Origin: Stutzerimonas stutzeri
GTDB lineage: Bacteria; Pseudomonadota; Gammaproteobacteria; Pseudomonadales; Pseudomonadaceae
DNA length: 64,000 bases
Reading direction: 5' to 3'
Assembly: GCA_002339675.1 (NCBI GenBank)
Contig: DDKB01000018.1
Location: 183,544 to 247,543 of the forward strand
Part shown: piece by piece, positions 42,063 through 52,727 of the stretch
Numbering within the stretch: position 1 is the stretch's first letter
Layout of the letters: every line of letters begins with the position of its first letter
The notes under the pieces: model-generated
What the model saw: only the letters and a program-made list of their open reading frames with translations
Database searches by the model: none
Told to the model about the DNA's origin: nothing
Made by a program: the position numbers and the translations under genes

Positions 42063-43706
42063 ATGAACCTAACCGTAAAACTGAAGCTCGGCCTGAGCTT
42101 CGCCGCACTCACGCTCGTCGTCCTGTTCGTTTCAATCCTGGCCATGGTCGAACTCGCCAAGTTCAATCAGGCGTTTTCCGACTACGTTGATGGGGTAAAC
42201 GCCCGCGAGGAGCTGGCCTCCGAATTGCTCATTGCCACCCAGCGCCGTGCCGTTGCAGCCCGCAACCTGGTGCTGGTGTCCTCTGACACCGATTCGGAGC
42301 TGGAACATGCCGCCGTGCTTGCAGCCCACCGCGACGTGCAAACGCACCTCAGCGAGCTGAAATCCGCGCTTGCTCGAGTGCCTGACGCCGAAGCCGGCCA
42401 GGAAAAGCAGCTGCTTGCCGAGCTGGAACGTATTGAAGGCCTTTACGGGCCGGTAGCCCTGGGCATCGTCGAGCGCGCAGTCAACGGGCAGCGCGAAGAA
42501 GCCATCATGCGGATCACCCGCGACTGCATCCCCCTGCTCCGCCAGCTCTTGGCAGCTGGCGACGCCTATATGCGATACAGCCGTGATGTAGCGACCACCA
42601 AAGTCCAGTCAGGACGCACTAATTACGAAACCCAACGCAACCTGATGATCGTAGTCTGCGTAACTGCCGTACTGCTTGCCCTGGGCCTGGGCATCGGCAT
42701 CGTCCGCGGCCTGCTGCGCACGCTGGGCGCCGAGCCGCTCGACCTTTCTGCCGCAGCGCGCCGCCTTGCCTCTGGGGACATGCGCAACATGCCAGGTGTC
42801 GAACGGGCACCGGCTGGCAGCGTGATGGCCTCCCTTGGGGAGATGCAGCGCAGCCTCGGCGAACTGATCGGACAGGTGCACCGGTCTGCCGAAACCATAT
42901 CGTCCGCCGCCGAGGAGCTGTCTCAGTCAACCGAGCAAGCCAGTGCTGCGGTGGTGTCACAGAAGCACGAAGTCGATCAGGTGGCCACTGCCATTCACGA
43001 GATGGCCGCCACGGTTCTCGAGGTAGCGCGCAATTCCGAGGAGGCAGCCAGCGCAGCGCTGTCGGCTGATAAGCAAGCACAAGGTGGCGAGTCGACGGCA
43101 CGCCAGGCGGTCATGCAGATCAAGCACCTTGCCGAAGAGATGGGCAAGGCGACGGCGGCAATGGCTCGCCTGAAAAGCGAAAGCGAACGAATCGGTGGCG
43201 TACTGGATGTCATCAAGTCAGTGGCGGATCAGACTAACCTGCTCGCTTTGAACGCTGCGATCGAGGCGGCTCGCGCGGGCGATGCCGGACGCGGCTTCGC
43301 GGTGGTCGCTGACGAGGTCCGTACGCTTGCTCGCCGCACCCAGGACGCAACGGTGGAGATCCAGTCGCTGATCGGCGGACTGCAACAGATTGCCGAGGAG
43401 TCCGCTAAAACCATGCAGGGCTGTAGTGATCTGACCGAGCGCACCGTGGCAGGCGTCAACGATACGGGCAGCGCGGTCGTGGATATCACCCGCATGATTG
43501 CAGCTATTCAACAGATGATGCAGCAGATTGCCACGGCGGCTGAGCAGCAAAGCGCCGTGGCTGAAGAGATCAGCCGCAGCGTGACCCGAGTGGGGGATAT
43601 TGCCGATCTCTCTGCCACCTCAACCGAGCAGACAGCCGCATCGAGCGTGGAGCTGGCACGGCTCGGTAGTGCACTCAGCTTGCAGGTCCGGCGTTTCGAG
43701 ATCTAA
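42063..43706 (+). CDS. Methyl-accepting chemotaxis protein
   Basis: 547 residues. Membrane helix 1 (about 8-30), a periplasmic four-helix-bundle ligand domain of about 155 residues, membrane helix 2 (about 195-220), a HAMP-like linker and a long cytoplasmic coiled coil. The hairpin tip that binds CheA/CheW is intact (VADQTNLLALNAAIEAARAGDAGRGFAVVADEVRTLARRTQDAT). There is no C-terminal CheR-tethering pentapeptide. The ATG at 42063 begins the first helix; no good ribosome-binding site precedes it. The ligand is unknown. Confidence 0.93.
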   Translation: MNLTVKLKLGLSFAALTLVVLFVSILAMVELAKFNQAFSDYVDGVNAREELASELLIATQRRAVAARNLVLVSSDTDSELEHAAVLAAHRDVQTHLSELKSALARVPDAEAGQEKQLLAELERIEGLYGPVALGIVERAVNGQREEAIMRITRDCIPLLRQLLAAGDAYMRYSRDVATTKVQSGRTNYETQRNLMIVVCVTAVLLALGLGIGIVRGLLRTLGAEPLDLSAAARRLASGDMRNMPGVERAPAGSVMASLGEMQRSLGELIGQVHRSAETISSAAEELSQSTEQASAAVVSQKHEVDQVATAIHEMAATVLEVARNSEEAASAALSADKQAQGGESTARQAVMQIKHLAEEMGKATAAMARLKSESERIGGVLDVIKSVADQTNLLALNAAIEAARAGDAGRGFAVVADEVRTLARRTQDATVEIQSLIGGLQQIAEESAKTMQGCSDLTERTVAGVNDTGSAVVDITRMIAAIQQMMQQIATAAEQQSAVAEEISRSVTRVGDIADLSATSTEQTAASSVELARLGSALSLQVRRFEI

Positions 43707-44062
43707 CGATTGAGCCGGTCGGCTCAGCGGCCATTTTTGTCGGCGCGGGAGCTCCATGGGGGAGGAGGTCTGGCGGGCGTTTCGATGTGCGTGCTGACAC
43801 AGCAGCAGCTGCACAACGGATCAGGCAGGGCAAAGGCTCACCTCGCAGGGCCTCCTGCCTGTGACGGGCGTTAAACGCCCCTTTCAAGTGCAACAAATCT
43901 CCGTATAGTGCGCCGTCGCCCTCCGCTGGCGCCGACCTGTACGGTCTGGCGTCGCGGACGGCCAGGGCATGATCCTTGCCTGACTGGACCCGCAGCCCAC
44001 CACCCCGGCGCTGCGCTTGCCGAAACCCTACCCGGGTGACCGGCCCCTGCTGGAGATACACG
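43707..44062. other. 356-bp leader region before the ABM-domain gene
   Basis: No convincing coding frame. The stretch from about 43890 to 44060 is GC-rich and could fold, but I could not match it to a riboswitch class I know. It carries GGAGA seven bases before the next ATG. Confidence 0.4.
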
Positions 44063-44638
44063 ATGTCGACCGAACCCGTCACCCTGATGGTGGCCCGCCG
44101 CGTGCGCGATGGCCGTTATCACGACCTGCTCGCCTGGCTGCAGGAAGGCGAACAACTGGCCGCGGACTTTCCCGGCTACCTCGGCTCCGGCGTGCTGGCG
44201 CCCCCGCCAGGCGATGATGAATTCCAGATCATCTTCCGCTTTGCCGACGAGACGACCCTCGAGAGCTGGGGGCATTCGGCCTCGCGCCGGGCCTGGCTGC
44301 AGCGCGGCAGCGAGTTGTTCGCGCAACCCCACGAGCAGCGCGCCCGCGGCATCGACACCTGGTTCGGCGCCAGCGCAGCCATCGCTGCGCCGCGCTGGAA
44401 GCAGAGCGTGGCCATCTGGCTGGCGTTCTTCCCGGTGTCGCTGCTGTTCAACACGCTGTTCGGCGATGCGCTCGCCGGGCTGGGCCTGCCGATGCGCATC
44501 CTGGTCAGCACCCTGGCACTCACGCCGCTGATGACCTACCTGTTCATCCCCCTGTCGACGCGCCTGCTGGCGCCCTGGCTGCAAGCAGAGGGCAGCGCCA
44601 CGGTCCGGCACGCCAAGCAGACCGCAGGCGCTCGCTGA
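44063..44638 (+). CDS. Antibiotic biosynthesis monooxygenase (ABM)-domain protein with C-terminal membrane helices
   Basis: 191 residues. Residues 1-95 form a dimeric alpha/beta-barrel ABM-like domain (VTLMVARRVRDGRYHDLLAWLQEGEQLAADFPGYLGSGVL). Two hydrophobic helices follow (about 112-134 and 142-163). ABM domains are found in small oxygenases and haem-degrading enzymes. The membrane-anchored form is common in Proteobacteria but, to my knowledge, uncharacterised. Confidence 0.82.
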   Translation: MSTEPVTLMVARRVRDGRYHDLLAWLQEGEQLAADFPGYLGSGVLAPPPGDDEFQIIFRFADETTLESWGHSASRRAWLQRGSELFAQPHEQRARGIDTWFGASAAIAAPRWKQSVAIWLAFFPVSLLFNTLFGDALAGLGLPMRILVSTLALTPLMTYLFIPLSTRLLAPWLQAEGSATVRHAKQTAGAR

Positions 44639-44845
44639 CCCGCCGGTCGCGCGATTGTGACAAAGCTATTGCCGCCATTCGTATGACGCCATTAAAGTGC
44701 CATCACGGCATGCCGTAAGTGTCTTGCCCGTTTGCCGCCCCGAATCGGTGCGGCAACCGGGTAACTGCAGCCAGCAACCGTCGTCCTTGGCCAGTCTCTT
44801 CCGGTCAGCGGCAGCGCTTGCCCTACGCCAGCGGATGGAACCACG

Positions 44846-45922
44846 ATGACCTGCAAGAAGAATTCCCGCACCCGAACGGCCACCTGGCTGGCGATGGCCT
44901 GCCTGGTCCTTTCCTCGGGTCGCCTGTGGGCGGCCGAGCCGCTGAGCCTGCTCAACTGGGAGCAGTACCTCAGCGAGGCGGTCATCGCCCGCTGGCAAGC
45001 GGAAACCGGCGTGCCGGTCCAGCAGGTCTACTTCGACAGCGGCGACAAGCGCGACGAGGTGCTGGCCAAGCCGGACCACCAGATCGACATCGCCCTCACC
45101 GAGCTGATCAGTGCCGATCGATTCGGCCAGCGCGAGCGGCTCGAGCGCATCGACCCGGCCGCGCTGCCCAACCTCGCGCACATCCCGAAACGCTGGCGCG
45201 ACAGCTGCGGGCCGTACGGCATTCCCTACCTCTGGGGCACCCTGGGCATCGCTTATCGGGCTGACCGGTTGCCCGCGCCGCCGCGTTCCTGGGCCGAGCT
45301 GCTGCAACCGGCCCGGCGCGACACGCCGCACATCATCATGATGGAAGACCACGAGGACATCCTCGCCGGCCCGCTGCTCTACCGTCAGCACTCGATCAAC
45401 AGCGCCGACGATGCTGAACTCAAGGAAGCTTTCAACCTGCTCCTGGCGCAATCCGGCGCGGTGCTGACCTACGAATACGCCATCACCTCGCTGGGCAATC
45501 AAGGCTACCGCGACAAGGCCGACATGGCGCTGGCCTACAGCGGCGATCAACGGGTGCTCAACGACAAGGATGGCAGCGGCAGCGAGCCCTGGCGCTACGT
45601 CGTGCCCGAGGAGGGCACGCTACTGTGGGTCGATTGCCTGTCGATCCCGTCCAACAGCGAGAACAAGAAACTGGCCTATCGCTTTCTGAATTTTCTCAGC
45701 GATCCGAAGATCGCCGCGCTGAATGCCACCGAGCTGGGCGTGGCCACGCCAAACGCCGAGTCACTGGCGCTGCTGCCCACCGAGATCCGCCAGGATCCGA
45801 GCATCTACCCACCCGAAGCGGTGCTGCAGCGCAGCCAGGTCTACCAGCCACGACCGCTGCAGGCGACCCAGACCCGGCGGCGCATCATCAGCGGTCTGAT
45901 GAATGCCCATGACGCTCGGTAA
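44846..45922 (+). CDS. Periplasmic polyamine-binding-like protein (PotD/NspS type)
   Basis: 358 residues: signal peptide (about 1-29) and a PotD-type binding fold opening with LSLLNWEQYLSEAVIARWQAETG. It shows the family blocks YGIPYLWGTLGIAYRAD and ALAYSGD, and the late EGTLLWVDCLSIPSNSENKKLAYRFLNFL. No ABC permease or ATPase is next to it. Instead its 3' end overlaps a GGDEF-EAL gene by 20 bases. This is the arrangement of V. cholerae NspS and MbaA, in which the binding protein reports periplasmic polyamines to the c-di-GMP enzyme. A sensory rather than transport role is therefore inferred. Confidence 0.88.
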   Translation: MTCKKNSRTRTATWLAMACLVLSSGRLWAAEPLSLLNWEQYLSEAVIARWQAETGVPVQQVYFDSGDKRDEVLAKPDHQIDIALTELISADRFGQRERLERIDPAALPNLAHIPKRWRDSCGPYGIPYLWGTLGIAYRADRLPAPPRSWAELLQPARRDTPHIIMMEDHEDILAGPLLYRQHSINSADDAELKEAFNLLLAQSGAVLTYEYAITSLGNQGYRDKADMALAYSGDQRVLNDKDGSGSEPWRYVVPEEGTLLWVDCLSIPSNSENKKLAYRFLNFLSDPKIAALNATELGVATPNAESLALLPTEIRQDPSIYPPEAVLQRSQVYQPRPLQATQTRRRIISGLMNAHDAR

Positions 45923-48281
45923 GCGCACGCTGCTGGTGATCTTCCCGGTCATCCTGATCATCCAGTTGCTGGCCGCCACGGCCGCCTACCTGACCCAGCG
46001 TACCTCCCTGATCGGGCTCGAGCAGGCGCGCCTGGCGCAGCAGCTGTCCGCCCTGAAGTCGGCCTACCTCGACTACGAGGCGTTCAACCGCAGCGTGCTC
46101 TACTCGATCATCGATAGCGACGCGCTGATGCAGTTCCTGGGCGAGTCGGACACCGGCTATCGCAACGACACCCTGGGCCTGCGCATCCAGCAGAGCATCC
46201 GTTCGCTGTCCACCGCGCGCCTGTCGTTCGTCTCCTTTGCCATCGTCCAGCCCGACACCCACGTCGCCTATTACTTCGAAAGCAGCCTGGCGCCGTTCAC
46301 CAGCATGAGCGCGACCCAGCAGCGGGTGGTGCGCGAGGCGCGGCAGGACCCCGGCAACCGCGACATGGTTTACGTCGAGCATGCCGAGGGCGGCCCCCTG
46401 CTGCTGGCCACCGATTTCGTCCTGCCGGCGTCGGCCAGCCGTCCGCTGCCCAGCCAGCGCGAGGAGGCCTTCATCCTGCAGCTGGCGGTACGCCCCGAGC
46501 AGTTCATCGCGCTCAAGCAAAACCTGGAAGCCGAATACGGCGCCGCGCTGGAGATCGGCGCGCAGTTGCCGCCAAACAACGCCCGGCTGAGCGCCGAGGT
46601 GGACCTGTCGCCAAGCCTGCAAGCGCGGCTGACGCCGGCGCGCGGGTATATCCGCGAGCGCCTGCGCCGCTTCAGCCTGACCTTCTTGATCGGCGGCTCG
46701 CTGGTCTGCCTGGTGACCATCGGCCTGTTGCTGCTGCTGATCCGGCGCTACGTCACCGACCCCATCAGCGACCTCGACAGCCAGCTGACCGACCTGCTGC
46801 AGTGCAAGCGCACCGCCCTGGACGAACCCACCGATGGCGTCGAGATCGGTCGGCTGACGCTGAACATGAAGACCCTGCACGAACGCAGTGCCGCTGCGCT
46901 GCAACGGGTGCAGGAGATTTCCTGGACCGACAGCCTGACGCACATCGGCAATCGCGCGCATTTCGGCATGCAGGCCAGCGCCATGCACGAACGGTGCGAG
47001 CGCAGCGGGCAGCAGCTCGTGTTGCTGTTCCTCGACCTGGACAACTTCAAGCAGGTCAACGACCAGCACGGCCACGACGCCGGCGACGCCTTGCTGCGGA
47101 TCTTCGCCCAGCGCGCCCAGGGCGTATTGGGCCATTATCGCGACGCCCATCCGGGTAGCGAGATCGCCTTTGCGCGGCTGTCGGGCGACGAATTCGCCGT
47201 GCTGGTAATGACCCCGGCCGGAGACGACAGCCCGGCGGGGCTCACCGACGACCTGCTGGGCCTCTGCCGGGGCGGCATGCGCGTCGAGGACCGCCTGTTT
47301 CCGGTGAGCGTGAGCATTGGCACCGCGCGCTACCCGGGCGATGCCGACTCCATCACCCAGCTGCTGACCCGAGCGGACACGGCGATGTACCAGGCCAAGG
47401 CCGAGGGCAAGAACCTCGCGGTGGCCTTCTCGGCCGAACTGGAGCGGCGCGACCAGCGCATTCGCCAGATCGAGGACGAGCTGCGCAGGTTGGAAGGCGA
47501 CGACCAGTTCCGCCTGGCCTACATGCCGGCGGTCAATCGCGACGGCGCGGTGGTCAGCTGCGAAGTGCTGCTGCGCTGGCACTCGCCCCTGCTGGGTACG
47601 GTCTCACCCGGCGAGTTCATCCCCATCGCCGAGCGCGCCGGGCTGTTCCCGAAGATCGACAGCTGGGTGATCGACCGCGCCCTGGCCGGCTACCCGGAAC
47701 TGGTGCGGCTGTTCGGCGAGGCGGTGATCCTGGCGATCAACGTGTCCTCGGCGCAGCTCACCGACGACCGCCTGTGCAACTACCTCATCGAGCGCGCCGC
47801 GCACCACGGCATCTGCGCCAACCGCATCGAGATCGAACTCACCGAAACCTACGCCGCCGAGTTGAGCAGCCACACCATGGCGGTGGTGCGGACGATTCGC
47901 ATGGCCGGCTTCCGCGTCGCCATTGACGACTTCGGCGTGGGCTACACCTCGATCCAGCAATTGCTCGAGTACCCCGCCGACACCATCAAGCTGGACATGG
48001 CCATCGTCGAGCGCCTGACCCGTCCGGAAATGCGCGAGAGCCTGGGGGCGATCGTTGCGTTCTGCCAGGCCCAGGGCAAGCGGGTCAATGCCGAGGGCGT
48101 GGACACGCTGGACAAGCAGTCAGCCCTCCTGAAGGCCGGCTGCGACCTGTTCCAGGGCTACCTGATTTCGCCGCCGCGCTCGGTCAGCGCGCTGGCCGAA
48201 TGGGTGGCGATCCGCAACCGCCCCGAGGCCGAGCGGCGCCTCGACGCCTGGCCGGCCGCGGCGCAGTCCGAACCGGGCTGA
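45903..48281 (+). CDS. Membrane GGDEF-EAL protein, MbaA-like c-di-GMP enzyme
   Basis: 792 residues. Membrane helix 1 (about 9-29), a periplasmic sensor domain (30-255), membrane helix 2 (about 256-282), a HAMP-like linker, GGDEF domain with SGDEF at 427-431, and EAL domain opening with EVLLRW at 554. The EAL catalytic set appears complete: E in EVL, N in NVSS, E in ELTE, DD in IDDFGVG, K in KLDM, E in NAEGV and Q in FQGY. It can thus be expected to hydrolyse c-di-GMP, and may also make it. It is coupled to the polyamine-binding gene, and an ATG two codons downstream (45909) is an alternative start. Confidence 0.92.
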   Translation: MPMTLGKRTLLVIFPVILIIQLLAATAAYLTQRTSLIGLEQARLAQQLSALKSAYLDYEAFNRSVLYSIIDSDALMQFLGESDTGYRNDTLGLRIQQSIRSLSTARLSFVSFAIVQPDTHVAYYFESSLAPFTSMSATQQRVVREARQDPGNRDMVYVEHAEGGPLLLATDFVLPASASRPLPSQREEAFILQLAVRPEQFIALKQNLEAEYGAALEIGAQLPPNNARLSAEVDLSPSLQARLTPARGYIRERLRRFSLTFLIGGSLVCLVTIGLLLLLIRRYVTDPISDLDSQLTDLLQCKRTALDEPTDGVEIGRLTLNMKTLHERSAAALQRVQEISWTDSLTHIGNRAHFGMQASAMHERCERSGQQLVLLFLDLDNFKQVNDQHGHDAGDALLRIFAQRAQGVLGHYRDAHPGSEIAFARLSGDEFAVLVMTPAGDDSPAGLTDDLLGLCRGGMRVEDRLFPVSVSIGTARYPGDADSITQLLTRADTAMYQAKAEGKNLAVAFSAELERRDQRIRQIEDELRRLEGDDQFRLAYMPAVNRDGAVVSCEVLLRWHSPLLGTVSPGEFIPIAERAGLFPKIDSWVIDRALAGYPELVRLFGEAVILAINVSSAQLTDDRLCNYLIERAAHHGICANRIEIELTETYAAELSSHTMAVVRTIRMAGFRVAIDDFGVGYTSIQQLLEYPADTIKLDMAIVERLTRPEMRESLGAIVAFCQAQGKRVNAEGVDTLDKQSALLKAGCDLFQGYLISPPRSVSALAEWVAIRNRPEAERRLDAWPAAAQSEPG

Positions 48282-48296
48282 ACCGCCGCCGGGCAT

Positions 48297-49683
<1,387 letters not shown>

Positions 49684-49697
<14 letters not shown>

Positions 49698-51171
49698 TGC
49701 CGTGCTCCTCATGTGCCAGTGCCAGGGAAATCCGGAACGCGGCGCCGCCGAGCGGGCTGTCGACCAGCTCGATGCTGCCACCGCACTCGGCGACCACGCC
49801 ATGCGCCACCGCCAGGCCGAGCCCGCTACCCTGGCCTACCGGTTTGGTTGTGAAGAAGGGCTCGAACAGTGCCGCGCGGTCCGTTTCAGCGACTCCCGGC
49901 CCGTCATCCTCGACCTGGAACAGCAGGCACCCGGCGTCCTGCCACCAGCGCAAGCGGACCTGCCCGCCGGGGCTGGCCTGGGCAGCATTGCGCAGCAGGT
50001 TGGTTAGCGCCTGCTCGAAGCGTGGGGGATCGACCTCGCAGTGCAACGCCTCGCCGGGCGCCTCGACGCGCAGCTGCACCTTGAGCGTGGCGAGCTCATC
50101 GGCCACCGCCGCGGCAGCCGAATGCGCCAGCACGTCGGCCGGCATGCGCCGCACCGGGCGCCCGGCGGCGCGGCCGAACTCGAGCAATTGGCGGACGATG
50201 CCGCTGAGGCGCTGCACCTGGCTGCGGATCTGCAGCAGCCCCTTTCGCGGGCCGTCTTCCAGGGTTTCGCTGCGCAACACGCGTTGCGCCTTGCCATCGA
50301 TCACGCTGAGCGGGCTGCCCAGCTCGTGGGCCACTCCGGCGGCGAGCCGGCCCACGGCGGCCAGCTGTTGCGAGCGACGCAGGCGTGCTTCCAGCTCGGC
50401 CTCACGGGCCTTCTGTTCGCTCATCTGCTGCTCGGCAGCGGCGATGCTGTCGAGCATCCGGTTGAGCGCCACCCCGAGCACGGCAATCTCGCCGGGGCCG
50501 GAGGACGGCGCGCGGTGGTCTCGATCCCCAGCGGCGACACGCGTCATGCTCTGGGTCAACTGCTGCAGGTGCCGGCCGATCGCCGACCAGTGGCCAAGCA
50601 GGACGATGCCCACCGCCAGCAACGACAACAGGCCCGCCGAGACGCCCGCTATCAGGCGCAGCCGCTGGGTGTCGCGCTCGAAGTCGCTCCAGCGCCGCGT
50701 CACCTGCAGCAGACCATTGATGCGCCCGCCGCTTTGCTCGAGCGGTAGAAAGTACGAATACACCGCCTGCCCGCGAATGCGCTGATAGCCACCGCGGCGC
50801 TTTCCATCGGCGGTCAGCGCCTGGATCGAAGACTGATCCTGGTCGGGCAGCATGGCGCCGGCATAGGCCACCAGTTCTCCCGCGTCGTCATACAGATAAG
50901 CGCCATAGACACGGCCGACGCCGAGCACCGATTCCAGCACCTGCTGCATGGTGCGGTCGTGCTTGCGCTCCAGGCTGTCGCTCAGCGGCAGACGCACGGC
51001 GCGCGCCACCAATTCGACCTCCTCCTGCAGGCGCCGCTCGCTGTTGCGCTCGACCGTCCACAGCATCAGGTAACTGAAGCCGAACATGATCGCCACAAGC
51101 GGGACGACGACTTTGAGAACCAGGACGCCGCGGAGGGTCGCCAGACGTTGCCAGCCTGCTACATGTGCCAT
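49684..51171 (-). CDS. Membrane sensor histidine kinase, partner of the sigma-54 regulator
   Basis: 495 residues. Two membrane helices (about 17-38 and 175-198) enclose a periplasmic CACHE-like domain of about 135 residues. Then come HAMP, a coiled coil, the H-box (LAAGVAHELGSPLSVIDGKAQ) and the ATPase domain with N-box ALTNLLRNAAQAS and glycine loops VEDDGPG and GQGSGLGLAVAHGV. The start at 51171 is placed just before the first helix; ribosome-binding support is weak. It is translationally coupled to the regulator. Confidence 0.9.
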
Positions 51172-51319
51172 ATTGGCACCATACAGAAGGCGCCATAGGC
51201 GGTCGACGAGCCCGGGACGAACGGCAAAAGACCGGCATTTCAATGGGTTGCGAAGGTGACATGCGGTTGGCACGGGAGCTGCTACCGTCCTGATGAATTC
51301 TCAAGCACAGGACATGACC

Positions 51320-51712
51320 ATGACTCCGCTTACCCCCCGCCTCGTCTCCGCCAGCCTGCTGGCCCTGTTCATGGCAGCCGGCGCCTCGCAGGTTTCCGCC
51401 CAGCAGGCCAACCAGGCGCCCGCAACCCAGCCGGCACCAGCCATGCAGGCGGCGGACATCAGCGACAAGAAGCTGGAGAAATTCGCCGATTCGCTGGGTG
51501 AGATCATGGAGATCCGCCAGGATTTCACCGCCAAGCTCGAAAAGACCGGCGACCCTGCCGAAGCCCAGCAGCTTCAGCAGCAGGCCAACGAGAAGATGAT
51601 GAACACCGTTGAAGACAACGACCTGAGCATCGAGGAGTACAACGCGATCAACCAGGCCGTGCAGAACGATCCGCAGCTGCGTAACAAAGTGATCTCGATG
51701 ATCCAGAGCTAA
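51320..51712 (+). CDS. Secreted DUF4168-domain protein
   Basis: 130 residues: signal peptide (about 1-27, ending VSAQ), a Gln/Pro/Ala linker, then the DUF4168 helical domain (ISDKKLEKFADSLGEIMEIRQDF ... EYNAINQAVQNDPQLRNKV). The ATG at 51320 is preferred because CAGGA lies seven bases upstream; ATGs at 51293 and 51314 are poorer. Function unknown. Confidence 0.88.
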   Translation: MTPLTPRLVSASLLALFMAAGASQVSAQQANQAPATQPAPAMQAADISDKKLEKFADSLGEIMEIRQDFTAKLEKTGDPAEAQQLQQQANEKMMNTVEDNDLSIEEYNAINQAVQNDPQLRNKVISMIQS

Positions 51713-51730
51713 GGCCTGTTGCAGGAATGA

Positions 51731-51761
51731 AAAAGCCCGGCGGGTCCCGCCGGGCTTTTTT
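51731..51761. terminator. Bidirectional rho-independent terminator between DUF4168 and DUF1456 genes
   Basis: Stem GCCCGGCGGG/CCCGCCGGGC with A-rich left and T-rich right flanks (six Ts), lying between two convergent genes, so it can stop both transcripts. Confidence 0.94.
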
Positions 51762-51781
51762 GTATCTGCCGGACACCGCGC

Positions 51782-52240
51782 TCAAGCGCCCCGCTGCGCC
51801 AGTCCCTTGAGGAAGTTGCGCAGCAGCTGGTCGCCGCAGGCCCGGTAGTTGCTGTGCCCGGCCTTGCGGAACAGCGCATTTAGCTCCGGCTTGGAGACCG
51901 GGAAGTCCACCGATTTGAGGATCGCATGCAGATCGTCTTCCTTGAGCTCGAAGGCCACGCGCAGCTTCTTCAGCACCATGTTGTTGGTCACCGGGAGCTC
52001 GATCGGGGGCGTGGGCCGGCTCTCGTCCCGGCCGCGCTTGTAGATCACCAGGCCGTCGAGGAAGTGCGCCATGATGCGGTCCGGGCAGGCCTTGAAGCCT
52101 TCTTCCTCGTCGTTCTTCAAGTACGCCACCGCCTCGGTGTCCGGAATTTCGCAACCGGTCAGCCGGGTGATCTCGGCGATCTTGGCGTCGTTGACGTTGA
52201 GGATGTAGCGCAGGCTGCGCATCACATCGTTGTTGAGCAT
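51782..52240 (-). CDS. DUF1456 (YehS-like) protein
   Basis: 152 residues made of two copies of a helical unit: NNDVMRSLRYILNVNDAKIAEITRL in the first half, and TNNMVLKKLRVAFELKEDDLHAIL in the second. AAAGGA is six bases before the ATG. The family is cytoplasmic, widespread and uncharacterised. Confidence 0.9.
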   Translation of the reverse strand: MLNNDVMRSLRYILNVNDAKIAEITRLTGCEIPDTEAVAYLKNDEEEGFKACPDRIMAHFLDGLVIYKRGRDESRPTPPIELPVTNNMVLKKLRVAFELKEDDLHAILKSVDFPVSKPELNALFRKAGHSNYRACGDQLLRNFLKGLAQRGA

Positions 52241-52373
52241 GGAAAATCCTTTGGTGAGCTGACGCCGCGGGCGCGCCGCCTTCGACATGAGGGCCGGCAC
52301 CTGCCAGGCCTCGATGGCGGCCGAGTATAAGGGCTAAGCGGGCGCGGGGTGAAAGCCGCCCGCGCCGCGCCGC

Positions 52374-52727
52374 TCAGTCGGGCAGCTCGACCTGGATCCG
52401 GATCGCGGCGTACCAGGCGGTGACCTGGGCGATGTCCTCGTCGCTGAGGCTTGCCGCGATCACGCTCATCTGCGGGTGGCTGCGCTGGCCGCCGCGAAAC
52501 GCCTTGAGCTGACGAGCCAGGTACAGCTCGCCATTGCCGGCCAGGTTGGGCGCATCGGCGACCTTGCTCAGGCCGTCCAGCCCGTGGCACGCCGCGCACA
52601 TCCGCGCCTTGGCCTTGCCCGCTGCCAGGGTCGGCGACAGCTCCGCCGCCCTGGCTTCGGTGGCGAACAGCAGCGCCAGCAGCATCAACCAGGGCAGCCA
52701 GCGTGGCCGCCGTAGCAGCCTGGTCAC
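52374..52727 (-). CDS. Small c-type cytochrome
   Basis: 117 residues: N-terminal signal/anchor (about 8-27) and a single class I cytochrome c domain with haem motif CAACH (about 43-47) and a likely axial Met in HPQMSVIA. The start overlaps the stop of the upstream dehydrogenase gene by four bases, so the two are coupled; it is probably the electron acceptor of that enzyme. Confidence 0.92.
   Translation of the reverse strand: MTRLLRRPRWLPWLMLLALLFATEARAAELSPTLAAGKAKARMCAACHGLDGLSKVADAPNLAGNGELYLARQLKAFRGGQRSHPQMSVIAASLSDEDIAQVTAWYAAIRIQVELPD

Noticed and set aside
45888..47582. Long antisense frame opposite the GGDEF-EAL gene
   Set aside because: The plus strand carries clear GGDEF and EAL motifs throughout; the antisense translation is Gln/Arg/Ala-rich without domains.
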